A stretch of 34,640 nucleotides of DNA from Planctomycetaceae bacterium (lineage in GTDB: Bacteria > Planctomycetota > Planctomycetia > Pirellulales > Pirellulaceae): NCBI GenBank assembly GCA_021298315.1, contig JAJTFC010000033.1, positions 1 through 34,640 of the forward strand. Direction: 5' to 3'. Below are positions 1 through 8,630 of this stretch, one piece after another. Both the position numbers and the translations under genes were made by a program. Below the pieces are notes generated by a model that saw nothing but the letters and a program-made list of their open reading frames with translations, was not told where the DNA came from and ran no database searches. Each line of letters begins with the position of its first letter. Within the stretch, counting starts at the first letter, position 1.

Positions 1-360
1 ATCAGCGTTTATGAGTGTTCAAAGCCCCGGTGGCGAAAGGGGGCCAAGCGGTTTGAAAGGAGTTAAGACCCCATCAACATGATCGATTGCGCTATGCCGT
101 GTACGGTCTCTGCCCGACGCTGGCGCTAGTCGGCTAACGGCGCAAATCTAAGCATCGTCTTGCGCGCTGCATCAGCGTTCATGAGTGTTCAAAGCCCCGG
201 TGGCGAAAGGGGGCCAAGCGGTTTGAAAGGAGTTAAGACCCCATGAACATGATCGATTGCGCTGTAGCGTTTACGGTCACTGCCCGACGCTGGCGCTAGT
301 CGGCTAACGGTGCAAATCTAAGCATCGTCTTGCGCGCTGCATCAGCGTTCATGAGTGTTC
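1..360. repeat. 170-bp tandem repeat, two full copies plus a 20-bp stub
   Basis: The block 1-170 is repeated at 171-340 with 8 mismatches by eye (about 95 percent identity), and a third copy begins at 341 but stops after 20 bases. Most mismatches lie at offsets 94-109 of the unit. Each copy holds a short inverted repeat, CCGAC/GTCGG (114-118 with 129-133 in copy 1), and a GCCCC/GGGGC pair near its start. No open reading frame is evident. The array may continue to the left of the window. It ends just beyond the stop codon of the deoxyhypusine-synthase-like gene, so it occupies that gene's 3' flank. Confidence 0.95.
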
Positions 361-376
361 ATCAGCGGTTTAAAAA

Positions 377-1345
377 TTACTGACCGAGCACGTAAGCGAA
401 AATCAGCGGTGCGACGATCGTCGCGTCGCTGTGGATCATGAACTTGGGACACTCCGGATCGAGTTTATTCCAAGTGATCTTCTCATTCGGAACCGCTCCA
501 CTGTACCCCCCATAACTGGTCTCTGCATCACTGATCTGCGAGAAATAAGACCACCTGCGGATATCTTCCTCACCCAAATCTTGAATCCACATCGGTACTG
601 CACAGATGGCAAAGTCACCCGCGATACCTCCGCCGATTTGGAAAAAACCTATCGGACGCTCCGTTGCCAACTTTTTGTACCAACGGGCCAAATGCTCCAT
701 CTGCTGCGTACCGCTTTTGAGAGCCGAGTGGCTTTTGACCGTGCCATCCATTACCCGCGCAGCAAACATATTTCCTAGAGTACTGTCCTCGATCCCAGGC
801 GAATAAATCGGAATCTTGGCCTCTTTGGCAGCGATCATCCAGGAGTGCTCTGGCGGTACTTGATAATGCTTGACCAAATCTTTGTCGTCCAAAATGCGGA
901 ACATGTACTCATAAGGAAAATACTGTTCGCCTTTGGCGGCTGCGTCTTTCCAATACTTTACCAACCGATCCTGCATGTGCATCATGACGGTCTCAGGGAT
1001 ACAAGTATCGGTCACGCGGTTGTAACCGCGATCCCTCAAATCGACCTCGTCCTGAGTGCTCAGCGCTCGCCAATTGTCGATCACTTTGTACTCATTGTGC
1101 GCGAAGAGATTAAAGAGATCCTCTTCGAGATTCGCTGCCGTGCAAGAAATCGCATGGATTTTACCTTTGCGAATCATCTCAGCGAGCGAAATGCCGAGCT
1201 CTGCGGTGCTCATGGCCCCTGCGAGCGATACCATCATCGCTCCGTTGTCTTTCTCGATGAAGCTCTTATAAGCCCTCGCAGCCGACAATGTCTCCCGTGC
1301 ATTGTAATGACGGAAGTGCTTCTCCATGAACGCAGTGATGTTCAT
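377..1345 (-). CDS. Deoxyhypusine synthase-like protein (bacterial DHS/homospermidine synthase family)
   Basis: A 322-residue protein of the deoxyhypusine synthase fold. The N-terminal part has the family segments around MVSLAGAMSTAELG and ISCTAANLEEDL, and IGGGIAGDFA lies in the C-terminal half. The catalytic-region motif ITWNK is present, with Trp292 and Lys294 matching the lysine that forms the enzyme-imine intermediate in eukaryotic DHS. Bacteria lack eIF5A, and characterised bacterial relatives act on polyamines, so homospermidine-type aminobutyl transfer from spermidine is plausible but not shown. The ATG at 1345 has GAGG seven bases upstream. It lies 46 bp downstream of the E2 gene on the same strand, so it is probably the last gene of the pyruvate dehydrogenase operon. 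The family call is firm and the substrate is unknown. Confidence 0.9.
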   Translation of the reverse strand: MNITAFMEKHFRHYNARETLSAARAYKSFIEKDNGAMMVSLAGAMSTAELGISLAEMIRKGKIHAISCTAANLEEDLFNLFAHNEYKVIDNWRALSTQDEVDLRDRGYNRVTDTCIPETVMMHMQDRLVKYWKDAAAKGEQYFPYEYMFRILDDKDLVKHYQVPPEHSWMIAAKEAKIPIYSPGIEDSTLGNMFAARVMDGTVKSHSALKSGTQQMEHLARWYKKLATERPIGFFQIGGGIAGDFAICAVPMWIQDLGEEDIRRWSYFSQISDAETSYGGYSGAVPNEKITWNKLDPECPKFMIHSDATIVAPLIFAYVLGQ

Positions 1346-1391
1346 TTACTTTCCTCGCCTAAGGACGGTTGATTGAATCGGATGCTCTAGC

Positions 1392-2849
1392 TTAAATGGC
1401 CAGCAACAAGCGACTGGGAGCTTCCAAATAAGCGATGATGTCGTTGAGGAACCGAGCTGCCGTTGCCCCATCGACCAATCGGTGATCATAAGCCAAACTC
1501 AGCGGCATCATCAAACGCGGCTTGATCGTATCATCAGGCATGACCATCGGTAACTTGCGAGAACGCCCAACGAGCAAAATGGCTACCTCTGGCACATTGA
1601 CGATCGGGGTCGAATAGGTGCCCCCGATGGCCCCAAGGTTGCTGATCGTGAAAGTTCCACCTCGCAGGTCGCTGACTGCGAAATTATTGTTCCGCACCCG
1701 ATTCGATAGCTCAGCGAGTGCATAAGCGATATCGGGAATCGACATGCGATCGGCATTCTTGAGGGTTGGAACCACCAGTCCACGATCGGTATCGATGGCG
1801 ATCCCCAAATTGACGTAGTCTTTGTAGATGATCTGATCGTTCTCGGTATCGATCACGGCGTTAAGTGCACCATGATGACGGAGCGCTGTGGCGACGGCTT
1901 TGATCAAAAACGGCATCGTCGTAAGCTTGATACCCCGCGATGCATAATCGTCCTTGCTCGATTGCCTGAAGGCTTCAAGTTCGGTGACATCGGCATCGTC
2001 AAAGTTAACGACGCGTGGAACCGTCGACCAGGATTTGTCCATCTGGTTGGCGATCGTCTTTCGGATCTTGGTCATCCGATCGACGCGAATCGGGCCGTAC
2101 GCATCGGTTGCTGGAGTGCCGGGTTTTTCGATTCCCTTGGACGCTGCAGCTTTGGCGGGCGACTCTGCAACGGCCGCTGTCGGTGCACTTGCCTGTGAGC
2201 TTGGCTGTGGACTTGCAACCGGCTTGGTCGCCGCTGCTTGTCCTTGATGTCGAACGATCGACAACACATCTTCGCGGGTGATTCGTCCATGGTCACCTGA
2301 CCCGCTGACGCCCGATAGGTCGACTCCGACCTCGCGTGCGAAGCGACGGACGGCAGGTCCGGCGGGAATCACATCTTCGGAAACCTCTGCTACCGATGCA
2401 CTGGACACCGCGCTGACGACAGACGCAACAGGTGCAATAGGTTTTGGAGGTGCTACTGGTGTTGGAGCAGGAGCAATAGGCTTGGTAACCGGCGGTGCGA
2501 CAGGGGCGACCGGAGCGCTAGCCACAGGAGCCGGTGCAACTGGGGCTGGCTTGCTGGGTTCTGGCTTGCTAGGTTCTGGCTTGCTAGGAGCCGCCGGGCT
2601 TGCAGGAGCCCCGGTGGCTTCGATCGTGCCGATGACTTGCCCGACCTTGACGGTTTCCCCCTCTTTGATCGAAATGCTGAGGATTTTGCCCGCAAGCGGG
2701 CTAGGAACCGCGACGGTGGCTTTGTCGGTTTCGAGTTCGAGCAGCGACTGCTCGATCTTGACCACATCGCCGACCTTCACATAGATCTCGAGCACATCTC
2801 CGGATTCAACACCTTCGCCCAAGCTTGGCAATTTGATTTCTGTAGCCAT
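1392..2849 (-). CDS. aceF: Pyruvate dehydrogenase E2, dihydrolipoyllysine-residue acetyltransferase
   Basis: A 485-residue core subunit of the pyruvate dehydrogenase complex, which moves acetyl groups from E1 to CoA. One N-terminal lipoyl domain (about 1-76) carries the ETDKA motif with the lipoylated Lys43. A flexible Pro/Ala/Val linker (about 78-155) contains tandem SKPEP units. The E1/E3-binding domain follows at about 157-196 (AGPAVRRFAREVGVDL, then GRITREDVL). The acetyltransferase domain (about 248-485) ends with the active-site motif DHRLVDG, His456 and Asp460. E. coli AceF has three lipoyl domains and this protein has one. It begins 53 bp after aceE. No E3 gene is in the window. A branched-chain or oxoglutarate E2 is less likely because the gene follows an AceE-type E1. 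Confidence 0.95.
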   Translation of the reverse strand: MATEIKLPSLGEGVESGDVLEIYVKVGDVVKIEQSLLELETDKATVAVPSPLAGKILSISIKEGETVKVGQVIGTIEATGAPASPAAPSKPEPSKPEPSKPAPVAPAPVASAPVAPVAPPVTKPIAPAPTPVAPPKPIAPVASVVSAVSSASVAEVSEDVIPAGPAVRRFAREVGVDLSGVSGSGDHGRITREDVLSIVRHQGQAAATKPVASPQPSSQASAPTAAVAESPAKAAASKGIEKPGTPATDAYGPIRVDRMTKIRKTIANQMDKSWSTVPRVVNFDDADVTELEAFRQSSKDDYASRGIKLTTMPFLIKAVATALRHHGALNAVIDTENDQIIYKDYVNLGIAIDTDRGLVVPTLKNADRMSIPDIAYALAELSNRVRNNNFAVSDLRGGTFTISNLGAIGGTYSTPIVNVPEVAILLVGRSRKLPMVMPDDTIKPRLMMPLSLAYDHRLVDGATAARFLNDIIAYLEAPSRLLLAI

Positions 2850-2902
2850 GGTTCAGGCTGGTCAGTTGCTTGCCTGGAGTGCTGTGCTCCAAGCCGGGCT
2901 GG

Positions 2903-5632
2903 TTAAGCGAACAGGGGATTTTGCTTTTCAGGATCGTAGTCCAAATCGCGGATCGCTTGGGCAACTTCTTTGCCAGAGACGACGCCGGACTTGCTGAGTC
3001 GGTACAAGGTTGCGATGACGACCGAAGCCGCATCGACCTCGAAGTGTCTTCGAAGGGCCGGCCTGGTTTCGCTTCGACCCATGCCGTCGCAACCGAGCAC
3101 GTAGTAGTCTTGTTGCAGGTAGGGCATGAGTTGTTCGCCGACGGCACGCACGTTGTCGCTTGCGGAAATGATCGGCCCTTGGACACCTTCGAGCACGGTT
3201 TGAATGTAGCTCTTCTTGGCGGGCTGATCCGGGTGGAGCATGTTCCAACGCTCGATCGATTGGGCTTCACGACGCAGTTGAGTGTAGCTTGTGACGCTCC
3301 AAACATCGCTCGATACGTTGTACTTGTCGGCAAGTATTTTCGCAGCTTCGATGACGTGGCGCAGGATAGCTCCGGATCCGAAAAGTTGGACTCGGGACTT
3401 CGATGCGCTGGCTTCGACCGAAGTGAACTTGTAGATCCCTTTGATGATCCCATCTTCCACACCTGCGGGCATAGCAGGCATTTCATAGTCTTCGTTGTGG
3501 ACGGTGATGTAGTAGATCGCCGTCTCGTTTTCTTGGTAGAGCCGACGCATGCCATCGAGGACGATTACGACCGTTTCGTAAGCCCAAGCAGGGTCGTAGG
3601 CTCGCACGGTTGGGAAGGCCATCGCATTAAGGTGGCTGTGGCCATCTTGGTGTTGCAAGCCTTCGCCATTGAGCGTTGTCCGTCCGGCAGTACCTCCGAT
3701 GAGGAAGCCCTTGGCTCGCATATCTGCGGCCGCCCAAATCGAATCGCCAACGCGTTGGAATCCGAACATCGAGTAGTAGATGTAGAACGGGATCATGTTG
3801 ATGCCGTGGGCCGAATAAGCCGTCCCGGCGGCAACGAAACTCGACATCGATCCACACTCGGTGATCCCCTCTTCGAGGATCTGACCATCTTTGGCTTCTT
3901 TGTAGTAAGCGATCGAGCCCGAGTCGATCGGTTCGTAAAGCTGACCGGCATGAGCATAGATTCCGATCTCTTTGAACATGCCTTCCATGCCGAAGGTTCG
4001 GGATTCGTCCGGAACGATTGGGACGATGTTCGCACCGATCTTGGGATCTTTCACCAGTCGACCCAGCAGGCGAACAAAGCCTTGGGTCGTCGAGATGGAC
4101 TTGTTGTCAAGCTGCACACCCATGAACTTGCGATAGTCATCGAGCGACGGGGTTTGTGTTGTCGGATGTTGCGTTGGTCGACTCGGGAGCGACCCGCCCA
4201 AAGCAGCCCGTTTCTCTTTGAGGTACTTGATCTCCATGCTCGTTTCGGGCGGCTTATAAAACGGTGCATTGGCCACCTGATCGTCCGAGATGGGTATTCC
4301 GAAACGGGAGCGGAACTCGAGGAGTTCCTTCTCATTCATTTCCTTTTGATTGTGAGCGATGTTGCGGCCCTCGCCAGCTTCGCCCAATCCATAGCCCTTG
4401 ATGGTCTTGGCCAAGATCACCGTCGGTTGTCCTTTGTGCTCGACGGCAGCCTTGTAAGCTGCAAAGACCTTCTCCGGATCGTGTCCGCCACGATTGAGTT
4501 TCTCTAGTTTTTCGTCCGAATAATTCTCGACTAACTTGAGCAGTTCGGGGTACTTACCAAAGAAGTGTTCGCGGATGTACGAGCCGGGCATTCCGACATA
4601 CTTTTGGTATTGGCCATCGACGACTTCGGTCATGCGTTGGGCCAGTAAACCCGACTCGTCTTTTTCAAGAAGCGGATCCCAGTCGCTGCCCCAAACGACT
4701 TTGATGACGTTCCAGCCTGCACCGCGAAAGACCGCTTCGAGTTCTTGGATGATCTTGCCGTTGCCTCGAACCGGACCATCGAGTCGCTGGAGGTTGCAGT
4801 TGACGACGAAGATCAAGTTGTCGAGTTTCTCGCGGGAAGCCAGCGTAATTGCACCGAGTGTCTCGGGCTCATCGCATTCACCGTCACCCAAGAAGGCCCA
4901 TACCTTGCGCCCCCGAGTGTCCTTCAGACCACGGTCGTTGAGGTATTCATTGAAGCGAGCTTGGTAGATCGCCATGATTGGACCAAGACCCATCGAGACC
5001 GTGGGGTATTCCCAGAAATCAGGCATGAGCCATGGGTGAGGATAACTCGACAATCCACCTGCGGGCTGGAGTTCGCGGCGGAAGTTCTCGAGTTTCTCGA
5101 TCGGCAATCGACCTTCGACAAAGGCTCTTGAGTACATCCCGGGCGATGCGTGCCCTTGGAAGTAAACCAAATCTCCTTGATAACCTGATTCGCCTCGGCC
5201 TCGAAAGAAATGATTGAATGCGACTTCGTAGAGGGTCGCGCTGCTGGCGAAGGTGCTGATGTGGCCACCTTGGCCCTTGTTCTTTTTATTGGCTCGAACC
5301 ACCATCGCCATGGCATTCCAGCGAATAATACTCTTGATGCGACGTTCGAATTCTCGGTTGCCCGGATAGGCGGGTTGTTTGGAGGCCGGGATCGTGTTGA
5401 CGTAAGGTGTGGTCGTCTCGATGGGGATTTCGATGCCATCGCGACGCGCACGGTTCTCGAGAGCCTTGACCAAATACCGAACGCGTTCGGATCCTTTGAT
5501 CTTCGCGACGTAATCCAAAGACCCCAGCCACTCGCTGGTTTCAGCCGGATCCACATCGATAGGCGCTTCTACTTGTCCAGATGCTACGAGCACCGAAGGA
5601 TCCGCTTCACCGAGGAGTTTTGCATCCGACAT
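2903..5632 (-). CDS. aceE: Pyruvate dehydrogenase E1 component, homodimeric type
   Basis: A 909-residue thiamine-diphosphate enzyme that decarboxylates pyruvate and acetylates the E2 lipoyl group. It is collinear with E. coli AceE over its length: VDPAETSEWL near the start, YFQGHASPGMYSRAF, SSYPHPWLMPDFW, the ThDP/Mg motif GDGECDEPE followed by NCNLQRLDGPV, then RTFGMEGMF, IPFYIYYSMFGFQR, GRTTLNGEGLQHQDGHSH and the C-terminal HFEVDA. I chose the ATG at 5632 because it places the first homologous residues near position 27. An in-frame TTG at 5719 would add 29 residues that look non-native. No good Shine-Dalgarno site precedes 5632. It is the first gene of a probable aceE-aceF-DHS-like operon. 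Confidence 0.96.
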   Translation of the reverse strand: MSDAKLLGEADPSVLVASGQVEAPIDVDPAETSEWLGSLDYVAKIKGSERVRYLVKALENRARRDGIEIPIETTTPYVNTIPASKQPAYPGNREFERRIKSIIRWNAMAMVVRANKKNKGQGGHISTFASSATLYEVAFNHFFRGRGESGYQGDLVYFQGHASPGMYSRAFVEGRLPIEKLENFRRELQPAGGLSSYPHPWLMPDFWEYPTVSMGLGPIMAIYQARFNEYLNDRGLKDTRGRKVWAFLGDGECDEPETLGAITLASREKLDNLIFVVNCNLQRLDGPVRGNGKIIQELEAVFRGAGWNVIKVVWGSDWDPLLEKDESGLLAQRMTEVVDGQYQKYVGMPGSYIREHFFGKYPELLKLVENYSDEKLEKLNRGGHDPEKVFAAYKAAVEHKGQPTVILAKTIKGYGLGEAGEGRNIAHNQKEMNEKELLEFRSRFGIPISDDQVANAPFYKPPETSMEIKYLKEKRAALGGSLPSRPTQHPTTQTPSLDDYRKFMGVQLDNKSISTTQGFVRLLGRLVKDPKIGANIVPIVPDESRTFGMEGMFKEIGIYAHAGQLYEPIDSGSIAYYKEAKDGQILEEGITECGSMSSFVAAGTAYSAHGINMIPFYIYYSMFGFQRVGDSIWAAADMRAKGFLIGGTAGRTTLNGEGLQHQDGHSHLNAMAFPTVRAYDPAWAYETVVIVLDGMRRLYQENETAIYYITVHNEDYEMPAMPAGVEDGIIKGIYKFTSVEASASKSRVQLFGSGAILRHVIEAAKILADKYNVSSDVWSVTSYTQLRREAQSIERWNMLHPDQPAKKSYIQTVLEGVQGPIISASDNVRAVGEQLMPYLQQDYYVLGCDGMGRSETRPALRRHFEVDAASVVIATLYRLSKSGVVSGKEVAQAIRDLDYDPEKQNPLFA

Positions 5633-5691
5633 AGGCTTTGTTGTTCGTTGATTGGAGGGGGGTAAAGTGCGAGTTGATGATTGCTTCCGAG

Positions 5692-5727
5692 GAATTCTGT
5701 CGACAAATTCTTCCGACAAATTCTTCC
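5692..5727. promoter_or_regulatory. Palindrome overlapping a 13-bp direct repeat upstream of aceE
   Basis: The centre TGTCGACA (5698-5705) is a perfect 8-bp palindrome, flanked by GAATTC on the left and AATTC on the right, giving an imperfect 18-19 bp dyad with one bulged base. The unit GACAAATTCTTCC then occurs twice head to tail (5702-5714 and 5715-5727). The element lies 60-95 bp upstream of the chosen aceE start, where an operator would be expected. That it binds a regulator is inference. Confidence 0.35.
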
Positions 5728-5846
5728 CAGGCGATTTCTTTTACCAAGTTATCATTGTCGCGAAAAATAGCATTTCGGAAAAGGCGATCCGAGACCATTT
5801 TGGGTGTGGGAAAGCAGGATACGGGACGAAAAAACCGCTTTATTTG

Positions 5847-5875
5847 AAAAAACCAATGCTTTTGTTCTTCGCATT
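5847..5875 (-). terminator. Weak intrinsic terminator after the 5904-7262 gene
   Basis: Read on the minus strand, AATGC and GCATT (5871-5875 and 5855-5859 on the plus strand) form a 5-bp stem, followed two bases later by a run of six T (A run at 5847-5852). It lies about 30 bp beyond the stop codon of the upstream minus-strand gene. The short stem makes it a modest call. Confidence 0.4.
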
Positions 5876-5903
5876 ACTCTTTTTTCTAATATAGCCCTCG
5901 GCT

Positions 5904-7262
5904 TCATCGGATCGAGCCCTCGAGGTCGCTCTGGTACTTCGAGAGTCGATCGACCCGCTGACCGGCCTTTGGGTCTGCTTCCGCCGAGCCACTATTAGGC
6001 CATGGCAAGATCGATGCCAAGTGCATGGCATTGAGATCCACGGAGCCTTGGCCAGGAGTTTCAAGCCCCGGGACAGCTTGCAAAGCTGCCACTAGGTTTG
6101 TTAGCGGCACAGCGACTTTTGGAGTGCACAGCGTGGCTTGACCAAGCTTCAGCGCCACCGGTGGCCATTGGCTCGGACCGGGTAATTGGCCATGCATCCG
6201 CAGTCCTTCGGGACTGAGCTCGAAGGCAACCGAAAGCGCGTCGATCGATTGGTTCTCTGCCAACTGCGAATCCCACTTCGACGGAAGCTCTAGCCATTGT
6301 GCAGCTTTCTTAATCCATTCGGTCTGCAAGTTTCCTTGTTGGCAATCCAATTTGCCTTGGGCATAGAGGATCTGGCCGTCGCTCAAATTCAATTGGTTGA
6401 GCGAAATTGCACCGAGTCCCTTGAACGGGGAGCCTACCGGGGAAGTCAGCTCGGCAAACTCCACGCGATCGACCTCGCCTTGTACGATCGCATCCCAACC
6501 CTCGGGACTCCATTGCGCTTTGAAGACCCCTTTGAATTGGGCCGAGTTGCCTAAGGATTTCAAGACGGGCAGTCGCTGGACAAAGTTCGAGCAAGCGATC
6601 CACGTTTTGGGGCTACGGACTTCGATCTTCGTCGAAAGATTCCCCGGCGTATGATCGCGGACAACCTGGATTTGAATATCTCCAAAGGCTTGGTCGGCAT
6701 AGGCAAACTTCGAGACGATCGACGATCGATTCTCGGTAGGCTTCATCAGAATTTCGACTTGGCCCAGTTGGGTTACACCCGTTGCCTGGTGAACTTCCAG
6801 GCCGTGCGGGACGGAGATCGCCAGCATGCGTTCTCGGGTTTGCGGTTTGCAGAGAAATCCGTCATGAAGCAGGACCAGGGTCGCTTCAAGTTGGCTTGCA
6901 TCGAGCCTCGGTTCATCGAGCACCAGCGACCATCCCTCTTTTTTGATCAGCCCAGCAACTTGCCGAACCTTGGCCATCGGAGCATCGGTCTCGGGGTGAA
7001 AGAGGACCACGTCCTTGGCGACGAACTGGCCGGGAGCAAGCAAGCGAAACTGGCCAGCGACAACGCGCACTCCGAGGTTGGCAGTCACTCGCGACTCCCA
7101 ATCTTTTTTAAGTCGCACTTGGTAAAAAGGGGACCAATACAAGACGGTCGCAAGTCCAAGAAGAATCGATGGAAGAACTGCGGTCATAAGCAGGATCAAG
7201 CGGACCAAGCGCTTTCGGGTCGCTTCGTGCAAGAAGAATCGTGTTTTGGGTGGCCTGGTCAT
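5904..7262 (-). CDS. Membrane-anchored protein of unknown function (AsmA-like in layout)
   Basis: About 452 residues. A basic N-terminus is followed by one hydrophobic helix at about residues 19-43, then a long beta-rich soluble portion with no cysteine-rich or catalytic motif I recognise. One N-terminal TM helix followed by repeated beta segments (VVAGQFRLLAPGQFVAKDV and similar) resembles the layout of AsmA/TamB-like periplasmic proteins, but I cannot confirm homology. The ATG at 7262 is chosen because AAGGGAG lies just upstream; an alternative start 33 bp further up would add 11 residues. It is transcribed towards the pyruvate dehydrogenase genes, but a 271-bp gap with a possible terminator makes co-transcription doubtful. 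Confidence 0.85.
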   Translation of the reverse strand: MTRPPKTRFFLHEATRKRLVRLILLMTAVLPSILLGLATVLYWSPFYQVRLKKDWESRVTANLGVRVVAGQFRLLAPGQFVAKDVVLFHPETDAPMAKVRQVAGLIKKEGWSLVLDEPRLDASQLEATLVLLHDGFLCKPQTRERMLAISVPHGLEVHQATGVTQLGQVEILMKPTENRSSIVSKFAYADQAFGDIQIQVVRDHTPGNLSTKIEVRSPKTWIACSNFVQRLPVLKSLGNSAQFKGVFKAQWSPEGWDAIVQGEVDRVEFAELTSPVGSPFKGLGAISLNQLNLSDGQILYAQGKLDCQQGNLQTEWIKKAAQWLELPSKWDSQLAENQSIDALSVAFELSPEGLRMHGQLPGPSQWPPVALKLGQATLCTPKVAVPLTNLVAALQAVPGLETPGQGSVDLNAMHLASILPWPNSGSAEADPKAGQRVDRLSKYQSDLEGSIR

Positions 7263-7582
7263 GACTCCCTTATGTATCAAATCCACCGAGGGCAAATCAA
7301 GTTAGGGTGGGTTTGCCAAAGAGAAGTTTTACTTAAGCTGCTTTTTAGCAAAGCCAGGCTCCTTATACTCAGTCTAGGCGGAGCTAGATGGCCGGTGTTT
7401 CCCTGCGTGGATGCTAGCATTGCTCGGTGGCTTTTGCATGGGCGGCAGCGAAGCGGGGTTGCTCGTCGGTCTGGTTTGATTCGTATTGCAGTCCAACGAC
7501 GAGCCTCCTAGTAATTACGAGGAGCTTTGGAGGCATTGAGTTTATAGGTTTAGGACAAGAGGAATTCGTAGGAGCACTTCTT
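7263..7582. other. Divergent intergenic region, 320 bp
   Basis: The region separates the minus-strand membrane protein from mscL and should hold promoters for both. The only sequence I can point to is TATACT at 7364-7369, which lacks a convincing -35 partner. CTCCT (7504-7508 region) could pair with AGGAG about 15 bases downstream. The mscL reading frame stays open upstream into this region, but it has no homology-like content there and the true start is at 7583. Confidence 0.4.
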
Positions 7583-8071
7583 ATGGGACTGGTATCAAAC
7601 TTAGCACAGGAATTCAAGGCATTTGCGCTTAGGGGCAACGTGATTGATTTGGCCGTTGGTGTTGTCATTGGCACCGCGTTTACCAAGATTGTCAATTCCT
7701 TGGTCAGCAATTTGATCATGCCTCCCTTGAATTTGCTGACATCGAAGTTCGGTGTGAACTTTGCCGATTGGGCTTATAAGATTCGGACAGAGTTACCGAA
7801 GTTGGATGCCAAGACTGGAGAGATCGTCAAGGATGCGGCGGGTAAGCCGGAGATGCTCGTTCAGGATTACCCGATTCTCAAGTACGGTCCGTTCATCGAG
7901 ACAGTGGTTGACTTTTTGCTCATCGCCCTTGCGATCTTCTTGTTTGTCAAGGCGATCAATGCGGCCAAGGCGAGGTTTGATAATGCCAAGGCACAGGAGC
8001 CGCCCGCAGAGCCGACCGAAGATATCGTTCTGTTAAGAGAGATTCGCGACGCGCTTGCAGCCAAGAAATAG
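7583..8071 (+). CDS. mscL: Large-conductance mechanosensitive channel
   Basis: A 162-residue inner-membrane channel that opens under membrane tension to release solutes during osmotic downshock. The N-terminus matches MscL closely: FKAFALRGNVIDLAVGVVIG leads into TM1 (about 19-45, through NSLVSNLIMPPL), and TM2 is FIETVVDFLLIALAIFLFVKAIN (about 104-126). The C-terminal helix EDIVLLREIRDAL is typical. It is somewhat longer than the 136 residues of E. coli MscL, mainly from a larger periplasmic loop (about 52-100). The start at 7583 is supported by AGGAG eight bases upstream and by alignment; the open frame upstream is ignored. Confidence 0.96.
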   Translation: MGLVSNLAQEFKAFALRGNVIDLAVGVVIGTAFTKIVNSLVSNLIMPPLNLLTSKFGVNFADWAYKIRTELPKLDAKTGEIVKDAAGKPEMLVQDYPILKYGPFIETVVDFLLIALAIFLFVKAINAAKARFDNAKAQEPPAEPTEDIVLLREIRDALAAKK

Positions 8072-8155
8072 CCCGGGGGCTGCGGTTCACTCCGGTGCAT
8101 TTTCGGATTATCGTATAGGCTATTGCAATTCGAACTTGTACCGTAGAAAGAGCCC

Positions 8156-8566
8156 ATGGCAGATCTTGTTCACGTGCAGCTTGCAAGGATCGTCAAGAAC
8201 GATTTGACCGACAAGCAGTTAATCTATTTGAAAGAAGTCGATGGAGATCGGCAGTTTCCGATCGTCATCGGTTTTTTTGAGGCGACCAATATCGACTTGC
8301 GGGTAACGCATGCAGAGCGACCACCTCGCCCCTTGACGCATGATTTGATTTCAGGCGTTGCTCAATCGCTCGGGGCCAAGGTCGATTCGGTAGTGATTAA
8401 CAACTTTGAGGACGACATTTTCTATGCGGTTTTGCGTTTGATTCGCAACGGCGAGACGATCGATGTCGATGCACGACCATCGGATGCGATCGCCGTGGCC
8501 GTGTCGTTCCGTCCTATCTTACCGATTTGGGTTTCCCAAGAGGTCTTTGATCGGTTTGCCCAATGA
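8156..8566 (+). CDS. Bifunctional nuclease family protein (BFN/DUF151)
   Basis: A 136-residue single-domain protein. The DUF151 signature is clear: LKEVDGDRQFPIVIGFFEATNI in the first half, LTHDLI in the middle and the conserved DARPSDAIAVAV near the C-terminus. Plant and bacterial members have been reported to have DNase and RNase activity; many bacterial homologues have no known role. The ATG at 8156 follows mscL by 84 bp on the same strand. The stop codon lies inside the first unit of a 14-bp tandem repeat (8559-8600). Confidence 0.92.
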   Translation: MADLVHVQLARIVKNDLTDKQLIYLKEVDGDRQFPIVIGFFEATNIDLRVTHAERPPRPLTHDLISGVAQSLGAKVDSVVINNFEDDIFYAVLRLIRNGETIDVDARPSDAIAVAVSFRPILPIWVSQEVFDRFAQ

Positions 8567-8600
8567 GAATTACCCAGTGAGATTTGCCCAGTGAGTTGCT
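8559..8600 (+). repeat. Three 14-bp tandem repeats across the stop codon of the BFN gene
   Basis: Units at 8559-8572, 8573-8586 and 8587-8600 share CCCARTGAG followed by five variable bases. The first contains the natural TGA stop of the upstream gene. Because 14 is not a multiple of three, the copies change frame. Confidence 0.8.
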
Positions 8601-8630
8601 TGGCTGTTGTTGGATGAAAGGTCTTTTGCG

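Noticed and set aside
2870..4507. Long open frame antisense to aceE
   Set aside because: It is a shadow of the strongly conserved aceE coding sequence and has no recognisable content.
5633..5719. N-terminal extension of aceE from a TTG at 5719
   Set aside because: The added 29 residues have no likeness to AceE proteins and contain the palindrome/direct-repeat element; ATG at 5632 fits homologues better.
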